The position numbers were made by a program, and so were the translations under genes. From Crossaster papposus (lineage: Eukaryota; Echinodermata; Asteroidea; Velatida; Solasteridae), in the NCBI GenBank assembly GCA_037893245.1, contig JBAIAA010000021.1, positions 1,860,001-1,924,000 on the forward strand: a DNA stretch of 64,000 nt. The letters are read 5' to 3'. Position 1 is the stretch's first letter. Each line of letters starts with the position of its first letter. The notes beneath the pieces were generated by a model. That model searched no databases. It had not been told where the DNA came from and was given only the letters and a program-made list of their open reading frames with translations. Of the stretch, positions 51,521-64,000 are shown in pieces.

Positions 51521-54500
51521 GGGGGATTAGCTCAAATGGTAGAGCGCTCGCTTTGCATGTGAGATGTACCGGGATCGATACCCGGATCTTCCATATAATA
51601 TTTGTTGATTTTTACTGCATTGTATTTCTTCATTTTATAATTCTCACAAATATACTCAAGAATGAGAGATGTTTTGGGGGATTAGCTCAAATGGTAGAGC
51701 GCTCGCTTAGCATGCGAGAGGTACCGGGATCGATACCCGGATCTTCCAAATAATATTTCTTCATTTTTACTGTATGGCATTTCTTCATTTTGTAATTTTC
51801 TAAAATATACTCAAGAAAGAGATGTGTGTTGGGGGATTAGCTCAAATGGTAGAGCGCTCGCTTAGCATGCGAGAGGTACCAGGATCGGTACCCGGATCTT
51901 CCAAATAATATTTGTTCATTTTTACTGCATGGTATTTCTTCATTTTATAATTTTCACAAATATACTCAAGAATGAGAGATGTGTTGGGGGATTAGCTCAA
52001 ATGGTAGAGCGCTCGCTTTGCATGTGAGATGTACCGGGATCGGTACCCGGATCTTCCAAATAATATTTGTTCATTTTTACTGCATGGTATTTCTTCATTG
52101 TATAATTTTCACAAATATACTCAAGAATGAGAGATGTGTTGGGGGATTAGCTCAAATGGTAGAGCGCTCGCTTAGCATGCGAGAGGTACCGGGATCGATA
52201 CCCGGATCTTCCAAATAATTATGTGTTGATTTTTACTGTATGGCATTTCTTCATTTTGTAATTTTCTAAAATATACTCAAGAAAGAGATGTGTGTTGGGG
52301 GATTAGCTCAAATGGTAGAGCGCTCGCTTAGCATGCGAGAGGTACCGGGATCGATACCCGGATCTTCCAAATAATATTTCTTCATTTTTACTGCATGGTA
52401 TTTCTTTATTTTATAATTTTCACAAATATACTCAAGAATGAGAGATGTGTTGGGGGATTAGCTCAAATGGTAGAGCGCTCGCTTAGCATGCGAGAGGTAC
52501 CGGGATCGATACCCGGATCTTCCAAAAAATATGTGTTGATTTTTACTGTATGGCATTTCTTCATTTTGTAATTTTCTAAAATATACTCAAGAAAGAGATG
52601 TGTGTTGGGGGATTAGCTCAAATGGTAAAGCGCTCGCTTAGCATGCGAGAGGTACCGGGATCGATACCCGGATCTTCCAAATAATATTTCTTCATTTTTA
52701 CTGCATGGTATTTCTTTATTTTATAATTTTCACAAATATACTCAAGAATGAGAGATGTGTTGGGGGATTAGCTCAAATGGTAGAGCGCTCGCTTAGCATG
52801 CGAGAGGTACCGGGATCGATACCCGGATCTTCCAAATAATATTTCTTCATTTTTACTGCATGGTATTTCTTTATTTTATAATTTTCACAAATATACTCAA
52901 GAATGAGACATGTGTTGGGGGATTAGCTCAAATGGTAGAGCGCTTGCTTAGCATGCGAGAGGTACCGGGATCGATACCCGGATCTTCCAAATAATATGTG
53001 TTGATTTTTACTGTATGGCATTTCTTCATTTTGTAATTTTCTAAAATATACTCAAGAAAGAGATGTGTGTTGGGGGATTAGCTCAAATGGTAGAGCGCTC
53101 GCTTTGCATGTGAGATGTACCGGGATCGATACCCGGATTTTCCATATAATATTTGTTGATTTTTACTGCATGGTATTTCTTCATTTTATAATTCTCACAA
53201 ATATACTCAAGAATGAGAGATGTTTTGGGGGATTAGCTCAAATGGTAGAGCGCTCGCTTAGCATGCGAGAGGTACCGGGATCGATACCCGGATCTTCCAA
53301 ATAATATTTCTTCATTTTTACTGTATGGCATTTCTTCATTTTGTAATTTTCTAAAATATACTCAAGAAAGAGATGTGTGTTGGGGGATTAGCTCAAATGG
53401 TAGAGCGCTCGCTTAGCATGCGAGAGGTACCAGGATCGGTACCCGGATCTTCCAAATAATATTTGTTCATTTTTACTGCATGGTATTTCTTCATTTTATA
53501 ATTTTCACAAATATACTCAAGAATGAGAGATGTGTTGGGGGATTAGCTCAAATGGTAGAGCGCTCGCTTTGCATGTGAGATGTACCGGGATCGGTACCCG
53601 GATCTTCCAAATAATATTTGTTCATTTTTACTGCATGGTATTTCTTCATTGTATAATTTTCACAAATATACTCAAGAATGAGAGATGTGTTGGGGGATTA
53701 GCTCAAATGGTAGAGCGCTCGCTTAGCATGCGAGAGGTACCGGGATCGATACCCGGATCTTCCAAATAATTATGTGTTGATTTTTACTGTATGGCATTTC
53801 TTCATTTTGTAATTTTCTAAAATATACTCAAGGAAGAGATGTGTGTTGGGGGATTAGCTCAAATGGTAGAGGGCTCGCTTAGCATGCGAGAGGTACCGGG
53901 ATCGATACCCGGATCTTCCAAATAATATTTCTTCATTTTTACTGCATGGTATTTCTTTATTTTATAATTTTCACAAATATACTCAAGAATGAGACATGTG
54001 TTGGGGGATTAGCTCAAATGGTAGAGCGCTTGCTTAGCATGCGAGAGGTACCGGGATCGATACCCGGATCTTCCAAATAATATGTGTTGATTTTTACTGT
54101 ATGGCATTTCTTCATTTTGTAATTTTCTAAAATATACTCAAGAAAGAGATGTGTGTTGGGGGATTAGCTCAAATGGTAGAGCGCTCGCTTTGCATGTGAG
54201 ATGTACCGGGATCGATACCCGGATCTTCCATATAATATTTGTTGATTTTTACTGCATGGTATTTCTTCATTTTATAATTCTCACAAATATACTCAAGAAC
54301 GAGAGATGTTTTGGGGGATTAGCTCAAATGTTAGAGCGCTCGCTTAGCATGCGAGAGGTACCGGGATCGATACCCGGATCTTCAAAATAATATTTCTTCA
54401 TTTTTACTGTAGCCTATTGCATTTCTTCATTTTGTTATTTTCTAAAATATACTCAAGAAAGAGATGTGTGTTGGGGGATTATCTCAAATGGTAGAGCGCT

Positions 54501-54545
54501 CGCTTAGCATGCGAGAGGTACCGGGATCGATACCCGGATCTTCCA
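51521..54545 (+). tRNA. Block of 20 tRNA-Ala genes (1551-bp repeat)
   Basis: Genes start at 51521 (TGC), 51676, 51831, 51986 (TGC), 52141, 52297, 52452, 52607, 52762, 52917, 53072 (TGC), 53227, 53382, 53537 (TGC), 53692, 53848, 54003, 54158 (TGC), 54313 and 54473; the rest are AGC. The six units from 51521 match those from 53072 at an offset of 1551 bp (10 units). Confidence 0.91.
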
Positions 54546-54631
54546 AATAATATTTCTTCATTTTTACTGCATGGTATTTCTTTATTATTTTTATAATTTT
54601 CACAAATATTCTCAAGAATGAGAGATGTGTT

Positions 54632-57353
54632 GGGGGATTAGCTCAAATGGTAGAGCGCTCGCTTAGCATGCGAGAGGTACCGGGATCGATACCCGGATCT
54701 TCCAAATAATTATGTGTTGATTTTTACTGTATGGCATTTCTTCATTTTGTAATTTTCTAAAATATACTCAAGGAAGAGATGTGTGTTGGGGGATTAGCTC
54801 AAATGGTAGAGGGCTCGCTTAGCATGCGAGAGGTACCGGGATCGATACCCGGATCTTCCAAATAATATTTCTTCATTTTTACTGCATGGTATTTCTTTAT
54901 TTTATAATTTTCACAAATATACTCAAGAATGAGACATGTGTTGGGGGATTAGCTCAAATGGTAGAGCGCTTGCTTAGCATGCGAGAGGTACCGGGATCGA
55001 TACCCGGATCTTCCAAATAATATGTGTTGATTTTTACTGTATGGCATTTCTTCATTTTGTAATTTTCTAAAATATACTCAAGAAAGAGATGTGTGTTGGG
55101 GGATTAGCTCAAATGGTAGAGCGCTCGCTTTGCATGTGAGATGTACCGGGATCGATACCCGGATCTTCCATATAATATTTGTTGATTTTTACTGCATGGT
55201 ATTTCTTCATTTTATAATTCTCACAAATATACTCAAGAATGAGAGATGTTTTGGGGGATTAGCTCAAATGTTAGAGCGCTCGCTTAGCATGCGAGAGGTA
55301 CCGGGATCGATACCCGGATCTTCCAAATAATATTTCTTCATTTTTACTGTAGCCTATTGCATTTCTTCATTTTGTTATTTTCTAAAATATACTCAAGAAA
55401 GAGATGTGTGTTGGGGGATTATCTCAAATGGTAGAGCGCTCGCTTAGCATGCGAGAGGTACCGGGATCGATACCCGGATCTTCCAAATAATATTTCTTCA
55501 TTTTTACTGCATGGTATTTCTTTATTATTTTTATAATTTTCACAAATATTCTCAAGAATGAGAGATGTGTTGGGGGATTAGCTCAAATGGTAGAGCGCTC
55601 GCTTAGCATGCGAGAGGTACCGGGATCGATACCCCGATCTTCCAAATAATATGTGTTGATTTTTACTGTTGTATGGCATTTCTTCATTTTGTAATTTTCT
55701 AAAATATACTCAAGAAAGAGATGTGTGTTGGGGGATTAGCTCAAATGATAGAGCGCTCGCTTTGCATGTGAGATGTACCGGGATCGATACCCGGATCTTC
55801 CAAATAATATTTGTTCATTTTTACTGCATGGTATTTCTTCATTTTATAATTTTCACAAATATACTCAAGAATGAGAGATGTGTTGGGGGATTAGCTCAAA
55901 TGGTAGAGCGCTCGCTTAGCATGCGAGAGGTACCGGGATCGATACCCGGATCTTCCAAATAATTATGTTTTGATTTTTACTGTATGGCATTTCTTCATTT
56001 TGTAATTTTCTAAAATATACTCAAGAAAGAGATGTGTGTTGGGGGATTAGCTCAAATGGTAGAGCGCTCGCTTAGCATGCGAGAGGTACCGGGATCGATA
56101 CCCGGATCTTCCAAATAATATTTCTTCATTTTTACTGCATGGTATTTCTTTATTTTATAATTTTCACAAATATACTCAAGAATGAGAGATGTGTTGGGGG
56201 ATTAGCTCAAATGGTAGAGCGCTCGCTTAGCATGTGACAGGTACCGGGATCGATACCCGGATCTTCCAAATAATATGTGTTGATTTTTACTGTATGGCAT
56301 TTCTTCATTTTGTAATTTTCTAAAATATACTCAAGAAAGAGATGTGTGTTGGGGGATTAGCTCAAATGGTAGAGCGCTCGCTTTGCATGTGAGATGTACC
56401 GGGATCGATACCCGGTTCTTCCATATAATATTTGTTGATTTTTACTGCATGGTATTTCTTCATTTTATAATTTTCACAAATATACTCAAGAATGAGAGAT
56501 GTGTTGGGGGATTAGCTCAAATGGTAGAGCGCTCGCTTAGCATGCGAGAGGTACCGGGATCGATACCCGGATCTTCCAAATAATATGTGTTGATTTTTAC
56601 TGTATGGCATTTCTTCATTTTGTAATTTTCTAAAATATACTCAAGAAAGAGATGTGTGTTGGGGGATTAGCTCAAATGGTAGAGCGCTCGCTTAGCATGC
56701 GAGAGGTACCGGGATCGATACCCGGATCTTCAAAATAATATTTCTTCATTTTTACTGCATGGTATTTCTTTATTTTATAATTTTCACAAATATACTCAAG
56801 AATGAGAGATGTGTTGGGGGATTAGCTCAAATGGTAGAGCGCTCGCTTAGCATGCGACAGGTACCGGGATCGATACCCGGATCTTCCAAATAATATGTGT
56901 TGATTTTTACTGTATGGCATTTCTTCATTTTGTAATTTTCTAAAATATACTCAAGAAAGAGATGTGTGTTGGGGGATTAGCTCAAATGGTAGAGCGCTCG
57001 CTTTGCATGTGAGATGTACCGGGATCGATACCCGGTTCTTCCATATAATATTTGTTGATTTTTACTGCATGGTATTTCTTCATTTTATAATTTTCACAAA
57101 TATACTCAAGAATGAGAGATGTGTTGGGGGATTAGCTCAAATGGTAGAGCGCTCGCTTAGCATGCGAGAGGTACCGGGATCGATACCCGGATCTTCCAAA
57201 TAATATGTGTTGATTTTTACTGTATGGCATTTCTTCATTTTGTAATTTTCTAAAATATACTCAAGAAAGAGATGTGTGTAGGGGGATTAGCTCAAATGGT
57301 AGAGTTCTCGCTTTGCATGTGAGATGTACCGGGATCGATACCCGGATCTTCCA
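54632..57353 (+). tRNA. Block of 18 tRNA-Ala genes
   Basis: Genes start at 54632, 54788, 54943, 55098 (TGC), 55253, 55413, 55572, 55730 (TGC), 55885, 56041, 56196, 56351 (TGC), 56506, 56661, 56816, 56971 (TGC), 57126 and 57281 (TGC); the rest are AGC. Units 53848-54787 recur at 54788-55727 (940 bp), including an AGCCT insertion in the leaders of 54473 and 55413. Units from 56196 recur 620 bp later. Confidence 0.91.
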
Positions 57354-57435
57354 TATAATATTTGTTGATTTTTACTGCATGGTATTTCTTCATTTTATAA
57401 TTTTCACAAATATACTCAAGAATGAGAGATGTGTT

Positions 57436-60143
57436 GGGGGATTAGCTCAAATGGTAGAGCGCTCGCTTAGCATGCGAGAGGTACCGGGATCGATACCCGG
57501 ATCTTCCAAATAATATTTCTTCATTTTTACTGCATGGTATTTCTTTATTTTATAATTTTCACAAATATACTCAAGAATGAGACATGTGTTGGGGGATTAG
57601 CTCAAATGGTAGAGCGCTCGCTTAGCATGCGAGAGGTACCGGGATCGATACCCGGATCTTCCAAATAATATGTGTGGATTTTTACTGTATGGCATTTCTT
57701 CATTTTGTAATTTTCTAAAATATACTCAAGAAAGAGATGTGTGTTGGGGGATTAGCTCAAATGGTAAAGCGCTCGCTTTGCATGTGAGATGTACCGGGAT
57801 CGATACCCGGATCTTCCATATAATATTTGTTGATTTTTACTGCATGGTATTTCTTCATTTTATAATTTTCACAAATATACTCAAGAATGAGAGATGTGTT
57901 GGGGGATTAGCTCAAATGGTAGAGCGCTCGCTTAGCATGCGAGAGGTACCGGGATCGATACCCGGATCTTCCAAATAATATTTCTTCATTTTTACTGCAT
58001 GGTATTTCTTTATTTTATAATTTTCACAAATATACTCAAGAATGAGACATGTGTTGGGGGATTAGCTCAAATGGTAGAGCGCTCGCTTAGCATGCGAGAG
58101 GTACCGGGATCGATACCCGGATCTTCAAAATAATATTTCTTCATTTTTACTGCATGGTATTTCTTTATTTTATAATTTTCACAAATATACTCAAGAATGA
58201 GAGATGTGTTGGGGTATTAGCTCAAATGCTAGAGCGCTCGCTTAGCATGCGAGAGGTACCGGGATCGATACCCGGATCTTCCAAATAATATGTGTTGATT
58301 TTTACTGTATGGCATTTCTTCATTTTGTAATTTTCTAAAATATACTCAAGAAAGAGATGTGTGTTGGGGGATTAGCTCAAATGGTAGAGCGCTCGCTTTG
58401 CATGTGAGATGTACCGGGATTGATACCCGGATCTTCCATATAATATTTGTTCATTTTTACTGCATGGTATTTCTTTATTTTATAATTTTCACAAATATAC
58501 TCAAGAATGAGAGATGTGTTGGGGGATTAGCTCAAATGGTAGAGCGCTCGCTTAGCATGCGAGAGGTACCGGGATCGATACCCGGATCTTCCAAATAATA
58601 TGTGTTGATTTTTACTGTATGGCATTTCTTCATTTTGTAATTTTCTAAAATATACTCAAGAAAGAGATGTGTGTTGGGGGATTAGCTCAAATGGTAGAGC
58701 GCTCGCTTTGCATGTGAGATGTACCGGGATCGATACCCGGATCTTCCATATAATATTTGTTGATTTTTACTGCATGGTATTTCTTCATTTTATAATTTTC
58801 ACAAATATACTCAAGAATGAGAGATGTGTTGGGGGATTAGCTCAAATGGTAGAGCGCTCGATTAGCATGCGAGAGGTACCGGGATCGATACCCGGATCTT
58901 CCAAATAATATGTGTTGATTTTTACTGTATGGCATTTCTTCATTTTGTAATTTTCTAAAATATACTCAAGAAAGAGATGTGTGTTGGGGGATTAGCTCAA
59001 ATGGTAGAGCGATCGCTTTGCATGTGAGATGTACCGGGATCGATACCCGGATCTTCCATATAATATTTGTTGATTTTTACTGCATGGTATTTCTTCATTT
59101 TATAATTTTCACAAATATACTCAAGAATGAGAGATGTGTTGGGGGATTAGCTCAAATGGTAGAGCGCTCGCTTAGCATGCGAGAGGTACCGGGATCGATA
59201 CCCGGATCTTCCAAATAATATGTGTTGATTTTTACTGTATGGCATTTCTTCATTTTGTAATTTTCTAAAATATACTCAAGAAAGAGATGTGTGTTGGGGG
59301 ATTAGCTCAAATGGTAGAGCGCTCGCTTTGCATGTGAGATGTACCGGGATCGATACCCGGATCTTCCATATAATATTTGTTGATTTTTACTGCATGGTAT
59401 TTCTTCATTTTATAATTTTCACAAATATACTCAAGAATGAGAGATGTGTTGGGGGATTAGCTCAAATTGTAGAGCGCTCGCTTAGCATGCGAGAGGTACC
59501 GGGATCGATACCCGGATCTTCCAAATAATATGTGTTGATTTTTACTGTATGGCATTTCTTCATTTTGTAATTTTCTAAAATATACTCAAGAAAGAGATGT
59601 GTGTTGGGGGATTAGCTCAAATGGTAGAGCGCTCGCTTTGCATGTGAGATGTACCGGGATCGATACCCGGATCTTCCATATAATATTTGTTGATTTTTAC
59701 TGCATGGTATTTCTTCATTTTATAATTTTCTAAAATATACTCAAGAATGAGAGATGTGTTGGGGGATTAGCTCAAATGGTAGAGCGCTCGCTTAGCATGC
59801 GAGAGGTACCGGGATCGATACCCGGATCTTCCATATAATATTTGTTGATTTTTACTGCATGGTATTTCTTCATTGTATAATTTTCATAAATATACTCAAG
59901 AATGAGACATGTGTTGGGGGATTAGCTCAAATGGTAGAGCGCTCGCTTAGCATGCGAGAGGTACCGGGATCGATACCCGGATCTTCCAAATAATATGTGT
60001 TGATTTTTACTGTATGGCATTTCTTCATTTTGTAATTTTCTAAAATATACTCAAGAAAGAGATGTGTGTTGGGGGATTAGCTCAAATGGTAGAGCGCTCG
60101 CTTTGCATGTGAGATGTACCGGGATCGATACCCGGATCTTCCA
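57436..60143 (+). tRNA. Block of 18 tRNA-Ala genes, regular AGC/TGC alternation
   Basis: Genes start at 57436, 57591, 57746 (TGC), 57901, 58056, 58211, 58366 (TGC), 58521, 58676 (TGC), 58831, 58986 (TGC), 59141, 59296 (TGC), 59451, 59606 (TGC), 59761, 59916 and 60071 (TGC); the rest are AGC. Between 58366 and 59761 AGC and TGC genes alternate strictly as a 310-bp dimer. The copy at 58831 has C31 to A. Confidence 0.92.
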
Positions 60144-60225
60144 TATAATATTTGTTGATTTTTACTGCATGGTATTTCTTCATTTTATAATTTCTTCAAA
60201 TATACTCAAGAATAAGAGATGTGTT

Positions 60226-63200
60226 GGGGGATTAGCTCAAATGTTAGAGCGCTCGCTTAGCATGCGATAGGTACCGGGATCGATACCCGGATCTTCCAAA
60301 TAATATTTGTTCATTTTTACTGCATGATATTTCTTCATTTTATAATTTTCACAAATATACTCAAGAATGAGAGATGTTTTGGGGGATTAGCTAAAATGGT
60401 AGAGCGCTCGCTTAGCATGCGAGAGGCACCGGGATCGATACCCGGATCTTCCAAATAATATTTGTTCATTTTTACTGTATGGCATTTCTTTATTTTGTTA
60501 TTTTCTAAAATATACTCAAGAAAGATATTTGTGTTGGGGGATTAGCTCAAATGGTAGAGCGCTCGCTTAGCATGCGAGAGGTACCGGGATCGGTACCTGG
60601 ATCTTCCAAATAATATTTGTTCATTTTTACTGCATGGTATTTCTTCATTGTATAATTTTCACAAATATACTCAAGAATGAGAAATGTGTTGGGGGATTAG
60701 CTCAAATGGTAGAGCGCTGGCTTAGCATGCGAGAGGTACCGGGATCAATACCCGGATCTTCCAAATAATTATGTGTTGATTTTTACTGTATGGCATTTCT
60801 TCATTTTGTAATTTTCTAAAATATACTCAAGAAAGAGATGTGTGTTGGGGGATTAGCTCAAATGGTAGAGCGCTCGCTTTGCATGTGAGATGTACCGGGA
60901 TCGATACCCGGATCTTCCATATAATATTTGTTGATTTTTACTGCATGGTATTTCTTCATTGTATAATTTTCACAAATATACTCAAGAATGAGAGATGTGT
61001 TTGGGGATTAGCTCAAATGGTAGAGCGCTCGCTTAGCATGCGAGAGGTACCGGGATCGATACCCGGATCTTCCAAATAATATTTCTTCATTTTTACTGCA
61101 TGGTATTTCTTTATTTTATAATTTTCACAAATATACTCAAGAATGAGAGATGTGTTGGGGGATTAGCTCAAATGGTAGAGCGCTCGCTTAGCATGCGAGA
61201 GGTACCGGGATCGATACCCGGATCTTCCATATAATATTTGTTGATTTTTACTGCATGGTATTTCTTCATTGTATAATTTTCATAAATATACTCAAGAATG
61301 AGACATGTGTTGGGGGATTAGCTCAAATGGTAGAGCGCTCGCTTAGCATGCGAGAGGTACCGGGATCGATACCCGGATCTTCCAAATAATATGTGTTGAT
61401 TTTTACTGTATGGCATTTCTTCATTTTATAATTTTCTAAAATATACTCAAGAAAGAGATGTGTGTTGGGGGATTAGCTCAAATGGTAGAGCGCTCGCTTT
61501 GCATGTGAGATGTACCGGGATCGATACCCGGATCTTCCATATAATATTTGTTGATTTTTACTGCATGGTATTTCTTCATTTTATAATTTTCTCAAATATA
61601 CTCAAGAATAAGAGATGTGTTGGGGGATTAGCTCAAATGTTAGAGCGCTCGCTTAGCATGCGATAGGTACCGGGATCGATACCCGGATCTTCCAAATAAT
61701 ATTTGTTCATTTTTACTGCATGATATTTCTTCATTTTATAATTTTCACAAATATACTCAAGAATGAGAGATGTTTTGGGGGATTAGCTAAAATGGTAGAG
61801 CGCTCGCTTAGCATGCGAGAGGCACCGGGATCGATACCCGGATCTTCCAAATAATATTTGTTCATTTTTACTGTATGGCATTTCTTTATTTTGTTATTTT
61901 CTAAAATATACTCAAGAAAGAGATTTGTGTTGGGGGATTAGCTCAAATGGTAGAGCGCTCGCTTAGCATGCGAGAGGTACCGGGATCGGTACCTGGATCT
62001 TCCAAATAATTATGTGTTGATTTTTACTGTATGGCATTTCTTCATTTTGTAATTTTCTAAAATATACTCAAGAAAGAGATGTGTGTTGGGGGATTAGCTC
62101 AAATGGTAGAGCGCTCGCTTTGCATGTGAGATGTACCGGGATCGATACCCGGATCTTCCATATAATATTTGTTGATTTTTACTGCATGGTATTTCTTCAT
62201 TGTATATATTTCACAAATATACTCAAGAAAGAGAGATGTGTTTGGGGATTAGCTCAAATGGTAGAGCGCTCGCTTAGCATGCGAGAGGTACCGGGATCGA
62301 TACCCGGATCTTCCAAATAATTATGTGTTGATTTTTACTGTATGGCATTTCTTCATTTTGTAATTTTCTAAAATATACTCAAGAAAGAGATGTGTGTTGG
62401 GGGATTAGCTCAAATGGTAGAGCGCTCGCTTTGCATGTGAGATGTACCGGGATCGATACCCGGATCTTCCATATAATATTTGTTGATTTTTACTGCATGG
62501 TATTTCTTCATTTTATAATTTTCACAAATATACTCAAGAATGAGAGATGTGTTGGGGGATTAGCTCAAATGGTAGAGCGCTCGCTTTGCATGTGAGATGT
62601 ACCGGGATCGATACCCGGATCTTCCATATAATATTTGTTGATTTTTACTGCATGGTATTTCTTCATTGTATAATTTTCACAAATATACTCAAGAATGAGA
62701 GATGTGTTTGGGGATTAGCTCAAATGGTAGAGCGCTCGCTTAGCATGCGAGAGGTACCGGGATCGATACCCGGATCTTCCAAATAATATTTCTTCATTTT
62801 TACTGTATGGCATTTCTTCATTTTGTTATTTTCTAAAATATACTCAAGAAAGAGATGTGTGTTGGGGGATTAGCTCAAATGGTAGAGCGCTCGCTTAGCA
62901 TGCGAGAGGTACCGGGATCGGTACCCGGATCTTCCAAATAATATTTGTTCATTTTTACTGCATGGTATTTCTTCATTTTAAAATTTTTACAAATATACTC
63001 AAGAATGAGAGATGTGTTGGGGGATTAGCTCAAATGGTAGAGCGCTCGCTTAGCATGCGAGAGGTACCGGGATCGATACCCGGATCTTACAAATAATATG
63101 TGTTGATTTTTACCTTATGGCATTTCTTCATTTTGTAATTTTCTAAAATATACTCAAGAAAGAGATGTGTGTTGGGGGATTAGCTCAAATGGTAGAGCGC

Positions 63201-63868
63201 TCGCTTTGCATGTGAGATGTACCGGGATCGATACCCGGATCTTCCATATAATATTTGTTGATTTTTACTGCATGGTATTTCTTCATTTTATAATTTTTTA
63301 CAAATATACTCAAGAATGAGAGATGTGTTGGGGGATTAGCTCAAATGGTAGAGCGCTCGCTTAGCATGCGAGAGGCACCGGGATTGATACCCGGATCTTC
63401 CAAATAATATTTGTTCATTTTTACTGTATGGCATTTCTTTATTTTGTTATTTTCTAAAATATACTCAAGAAAGAGATTTGTGTTGGGGGATTAGCTCAAA
63501 TGGTAGAGCGCTCGCTTAGCATGCGAGAGGTACCGGGATCGGTACCTGGATCTTCCAAATAATATTTGTTCATTTTTACTGCATGGTATTTCTTCATTGT
63601 ATAATTTTCACAAATATACTCAAGAATGAGAAATGTGTTGGGGGATTAGCTCAAATGGTAGAGCGCTCGCTTAGCATGCGAGAGGTACCGGGATCGATAC
63701 CCGGATCTTCCAAATAATTATGTGTTGATTTTTACTGTATGGCATTTCTTCATTTTGTAATTTTCTAAAATATACTCAAGAAAGAGATGTGTGTTGGGGG
63801 ATTAGCTCAAATGGTAGAGCGCTCGCTTTGCATGTGAGATGTACCGGGATCGATACCCGGATCTTCCA
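60226..63868 (+). tRNA. Block of 24 tRNA-Ala genes
   Basis: Genes start at 60226, 60381, 60536, 60691, 60847 (TGC), 61002, 61157, 61312, 61467 (TGC), 61622, 61777, 61932, 62088 (TGC), 62243, 62399 (TGC), 62554 (TGC), 62709, 62864, 63019, 63174 (TGC), 63330, 63485, 63640 and 63796 (TGC); the rest are AGC. Units from 60226 recur 1396 bp later from 61622 (marks: GCGATAGG, GCTAAAATGG, GGTACCTGG). The TGC gene at 62554 follows a type a leader. Confidence 0.91.
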
Positions 63869-63950
63869 TATAATATTTGTTGATTTTTACTGCATGGTAT
63901 TTCTTCATTGTATAATTTTCACAAATATACTCAAGAATGAGAGATGTGTT

Positions 63951-64000
63951 TGGGGATTAGCTCAAATGGTAGAGCGCTCGCTTAGCATGCGAGAGGTACC
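63951..64000 (+). tRNA. tRNA-Ala (AGC), cut by the window end
   Basis: First 50 bases of a G1-to-T type copy, reaching GGTACC before the window ends. The array evidently continues beyond the window. Confidence 0.85.

Larger units (their letters stand above)
27856..64000 (+). repeat. Right tandem array of tRNA-Ala units
   Basis: About 231 units of the same 155-bp repeat in the same orientation, running to the window edge and interrupted only by a 357-bp element at 47603. Some units differ in length: 159 bp where GACT is inserted in the leader (before 31893, 33912, 37636 and 38725), 161 bp with GGCCTA inserted near 39945, and 158-160 bp units with ATTT, TTG or AGCCT insertions. There is no protein gene in this stretch. 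Confidence 0.97.

Noticed and set aside
881-62786. Dozens of open frames of 60-100 codons with products containing MCWGISSNGRALALHV or GGLAQMVERSLSMREVPGS.
   Set aside because: They read straight through tRNA genes and spacers, repeat with the array period and have no independent coding signal. Such peptides are a familiar annotation artefact of tRNA clusters.

Overview
The window is animal nuclear DNA, probably from a fish or another deuterostome; the species cannot be fixed from the sequence. It is one very long tandem array of tRNA-Ala genes into which two mobile elements have inserted. The repeat unit is about 155 bp: a 73-nt tRNA gene plus a spacer of about 82 bp. Reading unit by unit I count 317 tRNA units, all on the + strand: 86 complete ones left of the large element (67-13326) and 231 right of it (27856-64000). 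The right-hand total includes one broken by a small transposon, one abutting the large element and one cut by the window edge. About 231 units carry anticodon AGC, 82 carry TGC, three carry TAC and one carries ATC. All keep the eukaryotic tRNA-Ala architecture, including the G3:U70 alanine identity pair, with internal A and B boxes and a downstream T-run as Pol III terminator. Blocks of 4 to 19 units recur as near-identical copies, so the array is growing by unequal exchange or segmental duplication.

Positions 13415-27855 (14,441 bp) are an apparently intact Polinton/Maverick (adintovirus-like) element. It has near-identical terminal inverted repeats of 333/334 bp and a target duplication of GGGGA at the 5' end of a tRNA-Ala gene. 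Thirteen uninterrupted genes are arranged as on a small double-stranded DNA virus: protein-primed family B DNA polymerase (+), retroviral-type integrase (-), a 142-aa membrane protein (-), a 511-aa protein with a C-terminal anchor (+), a 440-aa coiled-coil/membrane protein (-), three small or medium membrane proteins (-), an FtsK/HerA-type packaging ATPase (-), a double-jelly-roll major capsid protein (-), two tandem minor capsid (penton-like) proteins (+) and a 203-aa membrane protein (+) whose end lies inside the right terminal repeat. Replication (polymerase, terminal repeats), integration (integrase) and virion assembly (capsid proteins, ATPase) are all represented. A recognisable adenovirus-type maturation protease is not.

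Positions 47603-47959 hold a 357-bp non-coding foldback/MITE-like element with 33-bp imperfect terminal inverted repeats and an AAAT target duplication; it splits one tRNA-Ala gene in the D-loop. Many short reading frames through the arrays are translations of tRNA plus spacer and are not annotated as genes.
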